From NCBI GenBank assembly GCA_006226415.1, contig SBGZ01000083.1:1-41541 (forward strand): 41,541 nt of DNA, written 5' to 3'. The DNA comes from Alphaproteobacteria bacterium (GTDB lineage Bacteria > Pseudomonadota > Alphaproteobacteria > M2410). The notes under the pieces were generated by a model, which saw only the letters and a program-made list of their open reading frames with translations, did not search any database and was not told where the DNA came from. Shown in pieces: positions 1-9,014 of this stretch (its first letter is position 1; every line of letters starts with the position of its first letter). The translations under genes and the position numbers were made by a program.

Positions 1-399
1 GAAGAAGAAGCCTACCACATGGCGCAGGACTTCGTGAACAAGCTCGGCAAAACCATTACCAACGCTGAAGACTTTCCCGCCTTTATCGTCAACCGCCTGC
101 TCATGCCGATGATCAACGAAGCCATCTACACCCTCTATGAAGGGGTTGGCACCGTCGAGGCAATTGATTGTGCGATGGAGCTTGGGGCGAACCATCCCAT
201 GGGCCCCCTCAAACTGGCGGACTTCATCGGCCTCGATACCTGCCTTTCCATTATGCAGGTTCTTTATGAAGGGCTCGCGGATTCCAAGTATCGCCCTTGC
301 CCGCTTTTGGTAAAATACGTTGAAGCCGGATGGCTCGGACGCAAGACCAGCCGCGGCTTTTACGACTATCGCGGCGAAACGCCGGTGCCGACCCGATAG
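1..399 (+). CDS. hbd: 3-hydroxybutyryl-CoA dehydrogenase, C-terminal part (5' end outside window)
   Basis: Open from base 1 in frame 1 and ending at a TAG, giving the last 132 residues. The visible part is the all-helical C-terminal dimerisation/substrate domain of the 3-hydroxyacyl-CoA dehydrogenase family. It has the FIVNRLLMPMINEA stretch, the HPMGPLKLADFIGLD stretch with the conserved Gly-Pro, and the terminal GRKTSRGFYDY motif. The N-terminal Rossmann NAD-binding domain, about 155 residues in the family, lies upstream of the window. These enzymes interconvert 3-hydroxybutyryl-CoA and acetoacetyl-CoA with NAD(P) in the cytoplasm. A strong intrinsic terminator follows 28 bases after the stop, so this is probably the last gene of its transcript. 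The family call is firm; exact chain-length preference cannot be told from this domain. Confidence 0.92.
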   Translation, partial: EEEAYHMAQDFVNKLGKTITNAEDFPAFIVNRLLMPMINEAIYTLYEGVGTVEAIDCAMELGANHPMGPLKLADFIGLDTCLSIMQVLYEGLADSKYRPCPLLVKYVEAGWLGRKTSRGFYDYRGETPVPTR

Positions 400-427
400 A
401 CATCAAACGGCAAATCACCCTAAGGTT

Positions 428-456
428 AAGGCGCTGACATCAGCGCCTTTTCTTTT
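428..456 (+). terminator. intrinsic terminator after the 3-hydroxybutyryl-CoA dehydrogenase gene
   Basis: A perfect 10-bp inverted repeat (AAGGCGCTGA at 428-437, TCAGCGCCTT at 440-449; the practical loop is somewhat larger than the 2-base gap) is followed by TTCTTTT. The pairing is seen directly; termination is inferred. Confidence 0.85.
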
Positions 457-481
457 GCCCGAAAAAGGGAGGAGTTCCCCC

Positions 482-1315
482 ATGAAGGGACGCAATCACA
501 TGGCGATCAATCGCCGCTGGTGGGAAGAGCGGGTCGCGATTCATGTGGACTCTGACTTCTACGATGTAGAAAGTTTTCTGTCTGGCACCCCCAAAGCCAT
601 GGAACTTGAGCGCAAGGAACTCGGTGACGTCAATGGCAAGTCTCTCTTGCACCTGCAATGCCATTTTGGTCTCGATACCCTGTCATGGGCGCGATATGGC
701 GCCGAGGTCACCGGCCTCGATTTTTCAAAAAACGCCGTTACCGCCGCCCGCGAAATCGCTGCAAAGGCGAACCTGAAGGCGCGCTTTATCGAGAGTAATG
801 TCTACGATGCGCCGGAGAACCTTACAGAGAAATTTGATGTCGTCTTTACGTCCTGGGGTGTTTTGAGCTGGTTGCCCGACCACAAACGCTGGGCCGAAAT
901 TGTGGCTCATTTTCTCAAACCCGGCGGCACGTTTTATATTGCTGAAGTGCACCCTTTCACCGAGATGTTTTCGCAAGATCCAAACGAGGTTCCCGACAAA
1001 AAACCCATCGGCACTTTCGAATATGACTATTTCGGCGGCGACAAACCGTTGATTGAAGAATCTCCGGGAACTTATGCCGAGCGTAACGCCAAGACCCACG
1101 ACAATGACAGCCGTTACTGGTTCACCCAGTTGGGCGCCATCGCAACGCATCTCATTGATGCGGGCCTCACCATCGAATTCATTCATGAACACGATTTTTC
1201 ATGCTTTCAGCAGTGGCCCGCCATGCGTGAAGTAGCTCCGGATGTCTGGCGCCTGCCGGACGATTGGCCGCGCCTGCCCCTCTCGTTTTCGATACGCGCG
1301 GTCAAACCGGACTAA
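482..1315 (+). CDS. class I SAM-dependent methyltransferase
   Basis: 277-residue predicted cytoplasmic methyltransferase. Motif I appears as LHLQCHFGLDT (residues 56-66), and the acidic residue after strand 2 is D80 in VTGLDFSKN. Motif IV is near VVFTSWGVLSWLPD, and a post-motif FLKPGGTFYIAEVHPF follows, all typical of the Methyltransf_11/25 type. The substrate cannot be read from sequence. The ATG at 482 is preferred because GGGAGGAG lies at 467-474, seven bases upstream. The frame is open further upstream, but that part overlaps the previous gene and its terminator. A second ATG at 500 is possible. The gene converges on the thioredoxin gene, sharing four bases of overlapping stop codons. 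Confidence 0.85.
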   Translation: MKGRNHMAINRRWWEERVAIHVDSDFYDVESFLSGTPKAMELERKELGDVNGKSLLHLQCHFGLDTLSWARYGAEVTGLDFSKNAVTAAREIAAKANLKARFIESNVYDAPENLTEKFDVVFTSWGVLSWLPDHKRWAEIVAHFLKPGGTFYIAEVHPFTEMFSQDPNEVPDKKPIGTFEYDYFGGDKPLIEESPGTYAERNAKTHDNDSRYWFTQLGAIATHLIDAGLTIEFIHEHDFSCFQQWPAMREVAPDVWRLPDDWPRLPLSFSIRAVKPD

Positions 1316-1881
1316 TTGCGCGCAAGCCCCAGAAGAAAATTTTGCACAGCCGGGGCGTCCCAGTCCGCTGTGCCGGTCAGCCGCCCCAACACCTTGCCGT
1401 CAGGTAAAATGATCAAGGTAATCGGGAGGCCTCGCGCCTCGACCTCAGTATAAAACGCCATGCTTTCATCATTCAAAAGATCCAGATGCCCAATGCCATG
1501 CGCATCATAAAACTCTCGAACCACACCCACACCATCCGCGTCCAGACTGATCGCCAGCACCTCGACCGCCGTCCCCGACAGGGCCTGCTTCAATCGATCC
1601 AGCGCGGGGAGTTCCTCCACACAAGGCGCGCACCACGTCGCCCAGAGATTGACCAAAAGCACCCGCCCCTTGAAGTCAGCAAGAGATATTTTTTCGCCTG
1701 CTTCATCCTGAAAGACGGTTTGTGGCGCGGCTTGCGGGCGCATCATAAATTCAAAAGCAATGAGCTCATGGGGCAAGGCTGGGTTCGGAAGATCCTTATC
1801 TGACCAAATGGCCAGAAACAGCCCACCCGCAACAACAACCGCCAGACCCAGGGCAAAAGCAAGAATTTGTTTGTTGAACAT
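1312..1881 (-). CDS. tlpA: TlpA-family thioredoxin-like protein, membrane-anchored
   Basis: 189 residues. Residues 5-25 are a hydrophobic signal anchor, so the thioredoxin fold should face the periplasm. The active site is WATWCAPC with C84 and C87, and the cis-proline is P153 in GLPITLIILP. The length and the KGRVLLVNLWATWC context match TlpA/ResA/CycY-type disulfide reductases, which reduce protein thiols, for example during cytochrome c or cytochrome oxidase assembly. The gene is divergent from argH (118 bases between them), an arrangement I know from other alphaproteobacteria. Its 3' end overlaps the convergent methyltransferase stop codon by four bases. The family is certain; the specific partner is not. 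Confidence 0.9.
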   Translation of the reverse strand: MFNKQILAFALGLAVVVAGGLFLAIWSDKDLPNPALPHELIAFEFMMRPQAAPQTVFQDEAGEKISLADFKGRVLLVNLWATWCAPCVEELPALDRLKQALSGTAVEVLAISLDADGVGVVREFYDAHGIGHLDLLNDESMAFYTEVEARGLPITLIILPDGKVLGRLTGTADWDAPAVQNFLLGLARN

Positions 1882-1999
1882 TTGCGGCCACTCTTAAAAC
1901 CAAATACAGTGCACCCCGATCCTTCCCAAGGACACTCGGAGAAGTCAAGGCTCACGCAGGATCCGCCCGAGCCGTTCAGCGCCAAGAAGAACAAAAATA

Positions 2000-3406
2000 A
2001 TGAGCACACCAGATAAAACCGGCAAGCAATCCAACAAAATGTGGGGTGGACGTTTTGCGGCCGAACTCGACCAGTTGATGACCGAAATCAACGCCTCGAT
2101 TGATGTCGACAAGCGCCTTTACGCACAGGATATCACCTGTTCCAGGGCCCATGCCGCGATGCTGGTCGCCCAGGGTATTTTGACTGCCGAGGACGGCAAC
2201 GCCATCGACAAGGGGTTGGAAGCGATCCTGCATGAGATCGAGGATGGTAAATTCACCTTTTCCAAGGACCTCGAAGACATTCACATGAACGTCGAAGCAC
2301 GGCTGGCCGAAATCATTGGACCCGCGGCCGGTCGGCTGCACACCGCCAGATCCCGCAACGACCAGGTGGCCACAGATTTTCGGCTCTGGACACGCCAGAC
2401 CATCGACGATCTCGTGCAGGAGATTGACGATCTCATGCATGTCATCCTGGATCAGGCCTCTGCCCATGCTGACACCATCATGCCGGGCTTTACCCATCTC
2501 CAGTCTGCTCAGCCCGTCACCTTCGGCCACCACCTTCTCGCCTATATGGAAATGTTTGCCCGGGACCGGTCCCGTTTTGTCGATTGCCGCAATCGCCTCA
2601 ACGAATGCCCGCTGGGAACAGCGGCCCTTGCCGGCACATCTTTTCCAATCGACCGGGACTTGACGGCCCACACCCTTGGCTTTGATCGACCGACCGCAAA
2701 CTCACTGGATAGTGTTTCGGATCGGGACTTCGTTCTTGAGACCCTCAATGACGCAGCCATTTGCGCTATTCACCTGTCGCGCCTGGCCGAAGAGATTGTG
2801 ATCTGGTCGTCCGCCCAATTCGGTTTCATTTCCCTGTCGGACCGCTTTACAACGGGGTCCTCCATTATGCCGCAAAAACGCAATCCGGATGCGGCCGAGC
2901 TGATCCGCGCCAAGGCAGGACGCATCTTCGGCGCCCAGACGGCTTTGCAAAATGTCATGAAGGCCCTACCGCTGACCTATTCCAAGGACATGCAGGAAGA
3001 CAAAGAAATTGCCTTTGACGCCATCGATACCCTTGCCCTGTCTCTTCAGGTCATGACCGGCATGATCCGCGACATGATTGCCAACAAGGACGCCATGTAT
3101 AAAGCGGCTGGCCTGGGATTTTCCACCGCCACCGATATCGCGGACTGGCTCGTGCGCGTCCTCAATATTCCTTTCCGGCAGGCCCACCACATCACAGGGT
3201 CGTTGGTTGCCTTGGCCGAATCCAGAACATGTAATCTGGAAGATCTCAAATTGGAGGATATGCAGCAGTTCCATCCTGACATCACGGAAGATATCTTTGA
3301 TGTTCTCGGACTTGAGAATTCTGTACGCAGTCGCCGATCCTACGGCGGCACCTCACCAGAGAATGTTGAAAAGCAAGTCGCGCGCTGGCAGGAGATATTG
3401 AAATGA
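2000..3406 (+). CDS. argH: argininosuccinate lyase
   Basis: 468 residues, the usual family length. It cleaves argininosuccinate to arginine and fumarate, the last step of arginine synthesis, as a cytoplasmic tetramer. Fumarase/aspartase superfamily signatures are present: TARSRND (115-121), the catalytic TH pair in GFTHLQ (T165, H166), and the mobile-loop signature [10 protein letters not shown] (286-295) carrying the catalytic serine. The ATG at 2000 gives a normal N-terminus (KMWGGRF follows); only a weak purine-rich stretch precedes it. The stop codon overlaps the start of the lptM-like gene (ATGA), so the two are probably translationally coupled. Confidence 0.98.
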   Translation: MSTPDKTGKQSNKMWGGRFAAELDQLMTEINASIDVDKRLYAQDITCSRAHAAMLVAQGILTAEDGNAIDKGLEAILHEIEDGKFTFSKDLEDIHMNVEARLAEIIGPAAGRLHTARSRNDQVATDFRLWTRQTIDDLVQEIDDLMHVILDQASAHADTIMPGFTHLQSAQPVTFGHHLLAYMEMFARDRSRFVDCRNRLNECPLGTAALAGTSFPIDRDLTAHTLGFDRPTANSLDSVSDRDFVLETLNDAAICAIHLSRLAEEIVIWSSAQFGFISLSDRFTTGSSIMPQKRNPDAAELIRAKAGRIFGAQTALQNVMKALPLTYSKDMQEDKEIAFDAIDTLALSLQVMTGMIRDMIANKDAMYKAAGLGFSTATDIADWLVRVLNIPFRQAHHITGSLVALAESRTCNLEDLKLEDMQQFHPDITEDIFDVLGLENSVRSRRSYGGTSPENVEKQVARWQEILK

Positions 3407-3522
3407 AGTCACTCGCTCTAATCCTTTCCTTACTCGCTTGTGTGTCGATCGCCGGTTGCGGAAAAAAGGGGCCGCTTGAACCGCCCCCCAGCCGCGCCGT
3501 ACCGCTCCAACAGCATGGCTGA
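3403..3522 (+). CDS. lptM: LptM-like small lipoprotein (LPS translocon maturation chaperone family)
   Basis: A 39-residue gene that is easily missed. It starts in an ATGA overlap with argH. The product has a short signal peptide ([19 protein letters not shown]) ending in the lipobox IAGC, with acylation expected at C19. It then continues [10 protein letters not shown], which matches the CGxKGPLxxPP core of LptM (YifL). In enterobacteria LptM is an outer-membrane lipoprotein that helps LptD form its correct disulfides. Position between argH and lysA is the usual place in alphaproteobacteria, whereas enterobacteria keep it beside dapF. The family call rests on the lipobox, the GKKGPL core and the neighbours; function in this organism is inferred. 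Confidence 0.88.
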   Translation: MKSLALILSLLACVSIAGCGKKGPLEPPPSRAVPLQQHG

Positions 3523-3542
3523 TCCAAACGAGGCCATGACCC

Positions 3543-4811
3543 ATGCATCACTTTGAGTATAAGAAGGGCGTCCTCCACGCCGAGGACGTTTCTATCCCTG
3601 AGATCGCCGCTGAAGTTGGCACGCCTTTCTATTGCTACTCCAGCGCAACTCTGCGCCGCCATTATCAGGTCTTTGCCAACGCCTTTAAAAAAAGCCAGAC
3701 CTTGGTTTGCTTTTCTGTCAAATCCAACTCCAATCTGTCCGTCATCCGCACCCTGGCCCGCGAAGGCGCCGGTGCGGACATTGTTTCGGCAGGAGAGCTG
3801 CACCGGGCGCTCAAAGCCGGCATCCCGCCTGAAAAGATCGTCTTCTCGGGGGTAGGCAAAACCCGCGACGAGCTCGCCTTTGCCCTAAAGACCGGCATCT
3901 TGCAATTCAACGTCGAAAGCCGCTCAGAACTTGAAGCGCTCAATCAGGTCGCTCTTGAGCAAAACCGCAAGGCGCCTATTAGCTTTCGCGTAAACCCGGA
4001 TGTGGATGCTTCAACCCACGAGAAAATCTCGACCGGCAAAAAAGAAAACAAATTCGGTATCCTGTGGGAGGAGGCCCGGGCCGCCTATGACCGGGCCGCC
4101 GCTTTGCCCGGCATTGAAATCGTTGGGATCGATGTCCACATCGGCAGTCAGATCACAAATCTTGACCCCTTCTCTCGCGCCTTTCAAAAGGTCATCGACC
4201 TGGTAAAAGACCTGCGCGCCCAGGGCCATGCCATTACCAACGTCGATCTGGGCGGAGGCTTGGGGATCAATTACAAGGCCGGAAACGAGCCGCCACCCCA
4301 TCCGGAAGAATACGCCCGGATGATCGAGACGCTGATGGACGGGCTGCAAGTACGTTTGCTTTTTGAGCCTGGCCGCATGATTGTCGGCAATGCGGGTATA
4401 TTGGTGTCCCGTGTCATTTATCGCAAATCCGGCGCCGACAAAACATTCGTCATTGCCGACGCGGCCATGAATGACCTGGTGCGCCCCACACTTTATGACG
4501 CTCATCACGATATCATTGCCGTAAAGGACCCTGGCGCCAGCCAGGCCATTGAGCGGGTTGACGTTGTGGGGCCGGTTTGCGAGTCCGGCGACGCCTTTGC
4601 CAAGGACCGCGATTTGCCGCCGTTAGAGGAAGGCGACCTGATGGCCATTTTGTCCGCGGGCGCTTATGGGGCCGTGCAGTCCAACACCTATAACTCGCGG
4701 CTTCTGGTGCCCGAGGTTTTAGTGGACGGCCGGGAATTCGCCGTCATTCGTCAACGCCCCTCATACGAGGACCTTCTGGCTCTTGATAAGGTCGCGCCCT
4801 GGCTTAAATGA
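3543..4811 (+). CDS. lysA: diaminopimelate decarboxylase
   Basis: 422 residues, fold-type III PLP decarboxylase that converts meso-diaminopimelate to lysine in the cytoplasm. The PLP lysine is K60 in CFSVKSNSN. The HIGSQ motif begins at H199, followed by the phosphate-binding GGGLGINY and EPGRMIVGNAG. The intersubunit catalytic cysteine is C346 in GPVCESGD, and the C-terminal GAYGAVQSNTYNSR is intact. The gene starts 20 bases after the lptM-like gene, and its TGA overlaps the next start (ATGA). It is therefore part of a tight argH-lptM-lysA-DUF4175 transcript. Confidence 0.98.
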   Translation: MHHFEYKKGVLHAEDVSIPEIAAEVGTPFYCYSSATLRRHYQVFANAFKKSQTLVCFSVKSNSNLSVIRTLAREGAGADIVSAGELHRALKAGIPPEKIVFSGVGKTRDELAFALKTGILQFNVESRSELEALNQVALEQNRKAPISFRVNPDVDASTHEKISTGKKENKFGILWEEARAAYDRAAALPGIEIVGIDVHIGSQITNLDPFSRAFQKVIDLVKDLRAQGHAITNVDLGGGLGINYKAGNEPPPHPEEYARMIETLMDGLQVRLLFEPGRMIVGNAGILVSRVIYRKSGADKTFVIADAAMNDLVRPTLYDAHHDIIAVKDPGASQAIERVDVVGPVCESGDAFAKDRDLPPLEEGDLMAILSAGAYGAVQSNTYNSRLLVPEVLVDGREFAVIRQRPSYEDLLALDKVAPWLK

Positions 4812-7405
4812 GCGGGCCATCGGCGCCGCCCCGCTGTCCAATCTGCCTAAATTTGGCTAAAGTGACCTGGCAGGTTGTTGACAACCGCAAAGACAAGGCA
4901 GCAAAGCGTTTGACCGAAAACACCACAGAGCGAAAGACAACCAGCCCTGCCTGGCCGGCTGGCGTGGGGTGGCGCCTTGCTGTCACTTACCTCACCCTCG
5001 TCTTTGAGGCCATTTGGCCAAGGCTCTGGCCTGCCACGGGCATTGCCGGAGGCTTTTTGCTGCTGGCGCTCTGGGACATCTGGCTCTATGTGCCAGGTCT
5101 CGCCCATCTGTTCGTCTTGGTCGGCTGCATTTTTGGGGTTGCGCGGGCGCTCTGGTTGTCTTTTCGGGATATGCGCTGGCCAACTGCTGCCATGGCCATT
5201 CGCCGCTTAGAGCGCGACAATCACTTCGAGCACCGGCCTTTGTCCACATACATGGACCGGCCTGCCATGAACACCGATGAGGACGCCACAAATGACCTTT
5301 GGCAGCAGCACCGATTGGGTCTGGGCGAACTCGTGACCTCGGCAAAAATTCACCCGCCGCGCTCCACATTACCCGCACGCGATCCCCACGCCCTGCGGGC
5401 CCTATTGGCACTTTTGCTGATCCCGAGTTTCTTTGTCGCGGGATGGGACTGGCGCGAGCGGATATCAGCCGCCTTTGTTCCGGATTTCAGTTGGAGAACA
5501 CCCGCACCAACCGCCGTTGAAGCCTGGATTGATCCACCTGATTATACAGGGGTCGCCCCCATCTTTTTGACCTCAAGACAGGATACCCAAACGGCGACAA
5601 GCACCCTTGAAGTTCCCGCAAATTCTCTTCTGGTAACGCGCACTCCGCAACAGGGCGCAAAACTGAACCTGCACTCCTCGGCCGGGCCATTGACCTGGAT
5701 CTCCGAAGACGATCCCCAGCGTGCCGCCAGGTTGGAAGTCAGTCAGCACATTGAGCTCAAACAACGCGGCCGCACCATTGGCAGTTGGGACTTTAACGTC
5801 ATCGCTGACCGGGCCCCGGCCATTACCCTGACCGAGCCGATCAAAACGACCATCCGTCAGACCCTTGAAATTCCCTTTGCAGCACGCGATGACTACGGCA
5901 TTGAAGAGGCCTCCATTCAGTTCAGTCTTGTGGACGAAGGCACGGGATCTGTCACCAATGACATCTTTTCACATTCTCTCTCCCTTCCCTCTCGCAACCC
6001 GCAACGGGTCGATGAAACCGGTTATCTGGATTTGACCGCGCACCCTTGGGCCGGTCTACCGGTCAGTGTGCAGCTTCTGGCCATTGATGCTGTGGGGCAG
6101 ATCGGTCGCTCGCCGCCGGCCGACTTGACCCTGCCCGAACGCGCCTTTCTCCACCCTTTGGCGAAAGCCATCATTGAGCAACGCCGAAACCTGGCGCGCG
6201 CCCCCGGGGCCTGGGACGAGGTTGCAATGGCCCTCGATGTCCTGGCAACCATGAGCCCGGATGTCGCCAAGGACTACACCCTGTTTCTCGGGCTGCGTTC
6301 TGCCTATTGGAGCCTCATCAGCCGCCAACCGGAGAAAATGTCCGAGATCGAGGACGTTTATGCTCTCCTTTGGGACCTGGCCTTGCGCATGGAAGATGGT
6401 GACGCGGCCGCCGCTGAACAAAACATGCGCATGGCGCAAAAGGCATTGATGGATGCTCTCGCCAAGGGTGCGGACCCCGCTGAGATCGAACGCCTGATGC
6501 AGGCCTACAACAAGGCCCTGGATGATTATTTGAAAGCTTTGGCCGAGCAGGCCATGTCTGAGGACCGCCAATCCCAGAAGGGCTCCAAGGCCCCCGCCAA
6601 TGCCAAACAGATGCGGGCCGAAGACCTGCAAAAGCTCCTGCAAGATATTCAGGATCTGATCCAGACCGGCGACACGGCGGCAGCCCGCGAGCTGCTCGCT
6701 CAGCTCCAGCGCTTGATGGAGAACTTGGCAACAGGACGACCTGTCCCCTTGACCCCGGAACAGGCCCGTCTTACCGAAACCATTGATGAGTTGACCGATA
6801 TTCTAAACCGCCAGCGCAGCCTGCTGGACGAGACCTACGCCCAGCGGGCCAAAGGCGCACAGCAGAGCCCCGTGCAGGAAGAAGACCTGCCCGCACCTGG
6901 GAGCGCTAAGACACCCGCCACCGAAGGGCAACCAACCCCCTTGCAAAACCTGGCGCCGAGCCAGCACCAACTGGGCCAAGATCTTGGCGGCCTCACCGAT
7001 GAAATTTCCGAGCTCGCCCCCGGAGCCGACGGGCTTGAAGGGCTCCAGGGCGCCGTCGACGCCATGCAAAACGCGGCTCAGAGTCTGACGCAGAACAGTG
7101 GCGCCGCCGCGGAAGAAGAACAGCGCCGCGCCATTGAGGCCCTCAGCCAGGGTGCCAATGATCTCGCCAACCAGCTGATGCAGCAAACCGCCACCTCCAG
7201 TCAGCGACAAACCGGCGGCTCCGAAGATCCTCTTGGCCGAACACCAGGCTCGGCAACTTCACTGGGCGATCAGGTAAAGGTACCCAGTGAGCGGGATTTG
7301 CAACGCGCGCGTGACATATTGGAAGAGCTGCAAAAGCGTGCCGCCGAAAGCGGTCGCCCGACAATTGAATTGCAATATCTGGAGCGGTTGCTCAAACGCT
7401 TTTAG
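4808..7405 (+). CDS. DUF4175 / TIGR02302-type membrane protein
   Basis: 865 residues, function unknown. The N-terminal third carries hydrophobic segments around residues 68-115 and 197-212. A periplasm-like beta-rich part follows, including a PPDYTG motif near residue 240. The C-terminal half is Ala/Gln/Glu-rich and predicted helical or coiled coil (about residues 500-860), with low-complexity linkers. This matches the large TIGR02302/DUF4175 proteins that sit next to lysA in many alphaproteobacteria. The start in the ATGA overlap with lysA is favoured by coupling. The first 45 residues, including a CPIC pair, look unlike a conserved domain, so a later non-ATG start is possible. The 3' end overlaps the convergent zinc-ribbon gene by four bases. 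Confidence 0.85.
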   Translation: MSGPSAPPRCPICLNLAKVTWQVVDNRKDKAAKRLTENTTERKTTSPAWPAGVGWRLAVTYLTLVFEAIWPRLWPATGIAGGFLLLALWDIWLYVPGLAHLFVLVGCIFGVARALWLSFRDMRWPTAAMAIRRLERDNHFEHRPLSTYMDRPAMNTDEDATNDLWQQHRLGLGELVTSAKIHPPRSTLPARDPHALRALLALLLIPSFFVAGWDWRERISAAFVPDFSWRTPAPTAVEAWIDPPDYTGVAPIFLTSRQDTQTATSTLEVPANSLLVTRTPQQGAKLNLHSSAGPLTWISEDDPQRAARLEVSQHIELKQRGRTIGSWDFNVIADRAPAITLTEPIKTTIRQTLEIPFAARDDYGIEEASIQFSLVDEGTGSVTNDIFSHSLSLPSRNPQRVDETGYLDLTAHPWAGLPVSVQLLAIDAVGQIGRSPPADLTLPERAFLHPLAKAIIEQRRNLARAPGAWDEVAMALDVLATMSPDVAKDYTLFLGLRSAYWSLISRQPEKMSEIEDVYALLWDLALRMEDGDAAAAEQNMRMAQKALMDALAKGADPAEIERLMQAYNKALDDYLKALAEQAMSEDRQSQKGSKAPANAKQMRAEDLQKLLQDIQDLIQTGDTAAARELLAQLQRLMENLATGRPVPLTPEQARLTETIDELTDILNRQRSLLDETYAQRAKGAQQSPVQEEDLPAPGSAKTPATEGQPTPLQNLAPSQHQLGQDLGGLTDEISELAPGADGLEGLQGAVDAMQNAAQSLTQNSGAAAEEEQRRAIEALSQGANDLANQLMQQTATSSQRQTGGSEDPLGRTPGSATSLGDQVKVPSERDLQRARDILEELQKRAAESGRPTIELQYLERLLKRF

Positions 7406-8061
7406 GAAGGCTCATCCGCCAGGATGATCAGCTCCAGCTCAAATGCCGCCGCCGGCGGATTAACCCGGCGGGTCTCAAAGATCTGCTTGCCCCCCGGCTC
7501 AAGCGTGCCTTCTCCAGCCACAAACTGCCAGCTATCCAGCTCAGACTGATTTGAATCTCTCAGGGTTGCCAAAATCGGGCCAAAGGGCACCGCTTCCTCT
7601 GTGTCGTTGAACAGGACCCCTTCCACCACCAGCACCGGCTCCCCATCCTCAACGATCCGGGAATAGGACGGATGTGTGATCAACAGCCCCCCCGTCGAAA
7701 CCGGCAGCCCAACAGCTGCATAAAGGCCCTCAGCTGGCGGCCAGGTTTTGGCGATCTCCGTGCGATAGAAATAGCCAATGGCCAGTGTCAGCCCAATGAC
7801 CGCAACAAACATCAATATCGCCGCAAGCCAAGGCGCCCGCCGGGAGGATCGATCCTCCTGCAGAGCAGCGCCGCCAGACCATCCCGAATGGACCACGCGG
7901 GCGTCAACATTTTCGACAACGACTTGTTTGGGACCATCCTGAGCGGGCTCTTGAAACCAAGTGTGCTCGCAGTTCGTGCAGCGCACCGTTCGCCCGTTGG
8001 GCAGAAAACCTTCCGAGTCGGCAAGATAGCGTGTGTTACAGGCAGGGCAGGTGAGAATCAT
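7402..8061 (-). CDS. MJ0042-type zinc-ribbon protein with DUF3426 domain
   Basis: 219 residues. The N-terminal zinc ribbon has two CxxC knuckles: CPAC (C5, C8) and CTNC (C28, C31) in the MILTCPACNTRY...VRCTNC pattern of the MJ0042 family. A linker leads to one membrane helix at about 77-99, then a DUF3426 domain (about 110-215) expected outside the membrane. The molecular function is not established. The gene is divergent from ftsE, a recurrent alphaproteobacterial arrangement, which hints at an envelope or division link but does not show it. Its stop codon shares the TTAG tetranucleotide with the DUF4175 gene. Confidence 0.88.
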   Translation of the reverse strand: MILTCPACNTRYLADSEGFLPNGRTVRCTNCEHTWFQEPAQDGPKQVVVENVDARVVHSGWSGGAALQEDRSSRRAPWLAAILMFVAVIGLTLAIGYFYRTEIAKTWPPAEGLYAAVGLPVSTGGLLITHPSYSRIVEDGEPVLVVEGVLFNDTEEAVPFGPILATLRDSNQSELDSWQFVAGEGTLEPGGKQIFETRRVNPPAAAFELELIILADEPS

Positions 8062-8186
8062 TGGACTTACGCAAAAAACCTAAGTTTCATTCATTTGTGA
8101 CAAGGCGGCCAAGTCTGCCACAGAAGCGCGAAAATGCCAAAGAGGCAAATTGACGGATCCGCACCTTGATCTGACTTGGGGCTGGA

Positions 8187-9014
8187 ATGAACAGCACAAA
8201 ACAGCTATCAACTAATCAAGTCAATGAGCCAATGTCAGACGGTTTCGGTCAAGGCAAATTCAGGAGCCCCCCCATTAACGCCATCGTCAAATTTGAGTCC
8301 GTCCACATGGCCTACGGCAAGGGGGCCGATGTTCTGCGGGACATATCCTTTGAATTGTCCCCGGGCGATTTCCGTTTTCTGACCGGCCCCTCCGGCGCGG
8401 GCAAAACCACGCTGCTGAAGCTTCTCTATCTGGCTCAAAGGCCGACCCAGGGCCAGATTAAGCTCTTTGGCAATACCCTGTCGCAAACGCCCCGGCAGGA
8501 GCTGCCACACTTGCGGCGACGCATCGGGGTCGTTTTCCAGGAATTTCGCCTGATTGATCATTTGACCAGTTTTGAAAATGTCGCCTTGCCGCTGCGCATT
8601 GCGGGCAAATCGCTGGAAGAGTACCGCCCGGACGTCGTCGAATTGCTGACCTGGGTCGGTTTGGGCGAACGGATCCACGAAAAACCCTCCGCACTCTCTG
8701 GCGGCGAACAACAGCGTGTGGCCATCGCCCGCGCCGTTGTCGCCAAGCCGGATCTGCTGCTTGCCGACGAACCCACGGGTAATGTGGACCCGGAAATGTC
8801 GATCCGGCTGTTAAGGCTGTTTTTGGAATTGAACAAGATGGGCACCACCATAGTTTTTGCAACGCACGACCGATATCTGGTCGAGGCCGTCGGCGCGCCG
8901 GAGCTCCACTTGACGGCGGGCGAGCTGGATCAAAAAAACATGCCCCCCATGCCGCCCGCTTCGGCCCTGGGTTTGCAGGACACTTCCGATCATCCAGGAG
9001 AAAGCACCCTGTGA
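8187..9014 (+). CDS. ftsE: cell division ATP-binding protein FtsE
   Basis: 275 residues as opened at 8187. The ABC ATPase of the FtsEX complex couples ATP hydrolysis at the septal membrane to peptidoglycan hydrolase activation. All motifs are intact: Walker A GPSGAGKT (67-74), Q-loop [10 protein letters not shown], signature LSGGEQQ (170-176), Walker [10 protein letters not shown] (190-198), and H-loop His227. Similarity begins at [11 protein letters not shown] near residue 34, so the true start may be the in-frame ATG at 8232. Neither start has a strong ribosome-binding site. The last residues after about 245 are a short low-similarity tail. The stop overlaps the ftsX GTG start. Confidence 0.96.
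   Translation: MNSTKQLSTNQVNEPMSDGFGQGKFRSPPINAIVKFESVHMAYGKGADVLRDISFELSPGDFRFLTGPSGAGKTTLLKLLYLAQRPTQGQIKLFGNTLSQTPRQELPHLRRRIGVVFQEFRLIDHLTSFENVALPLRIAGKSLEEYRPDVVELLTWVGLGERIHEKPSALSGGEQQRVAIARAVVAKPDLLLADEPTGNVDPEMSIRLLRLFLELNKMGTTIVFATHDRYLVEAVGAPELHLTAGELDQKNMPPMPPASALGLQDTSDHPGESTL

Noticed and set aside
320-481. Longer start for the methyltransferase, upstream of the ATG at 482
   Set aside because: It would overlap the preceding gene and run through its intrinsic terminator; GGGAGGAG supports 482.
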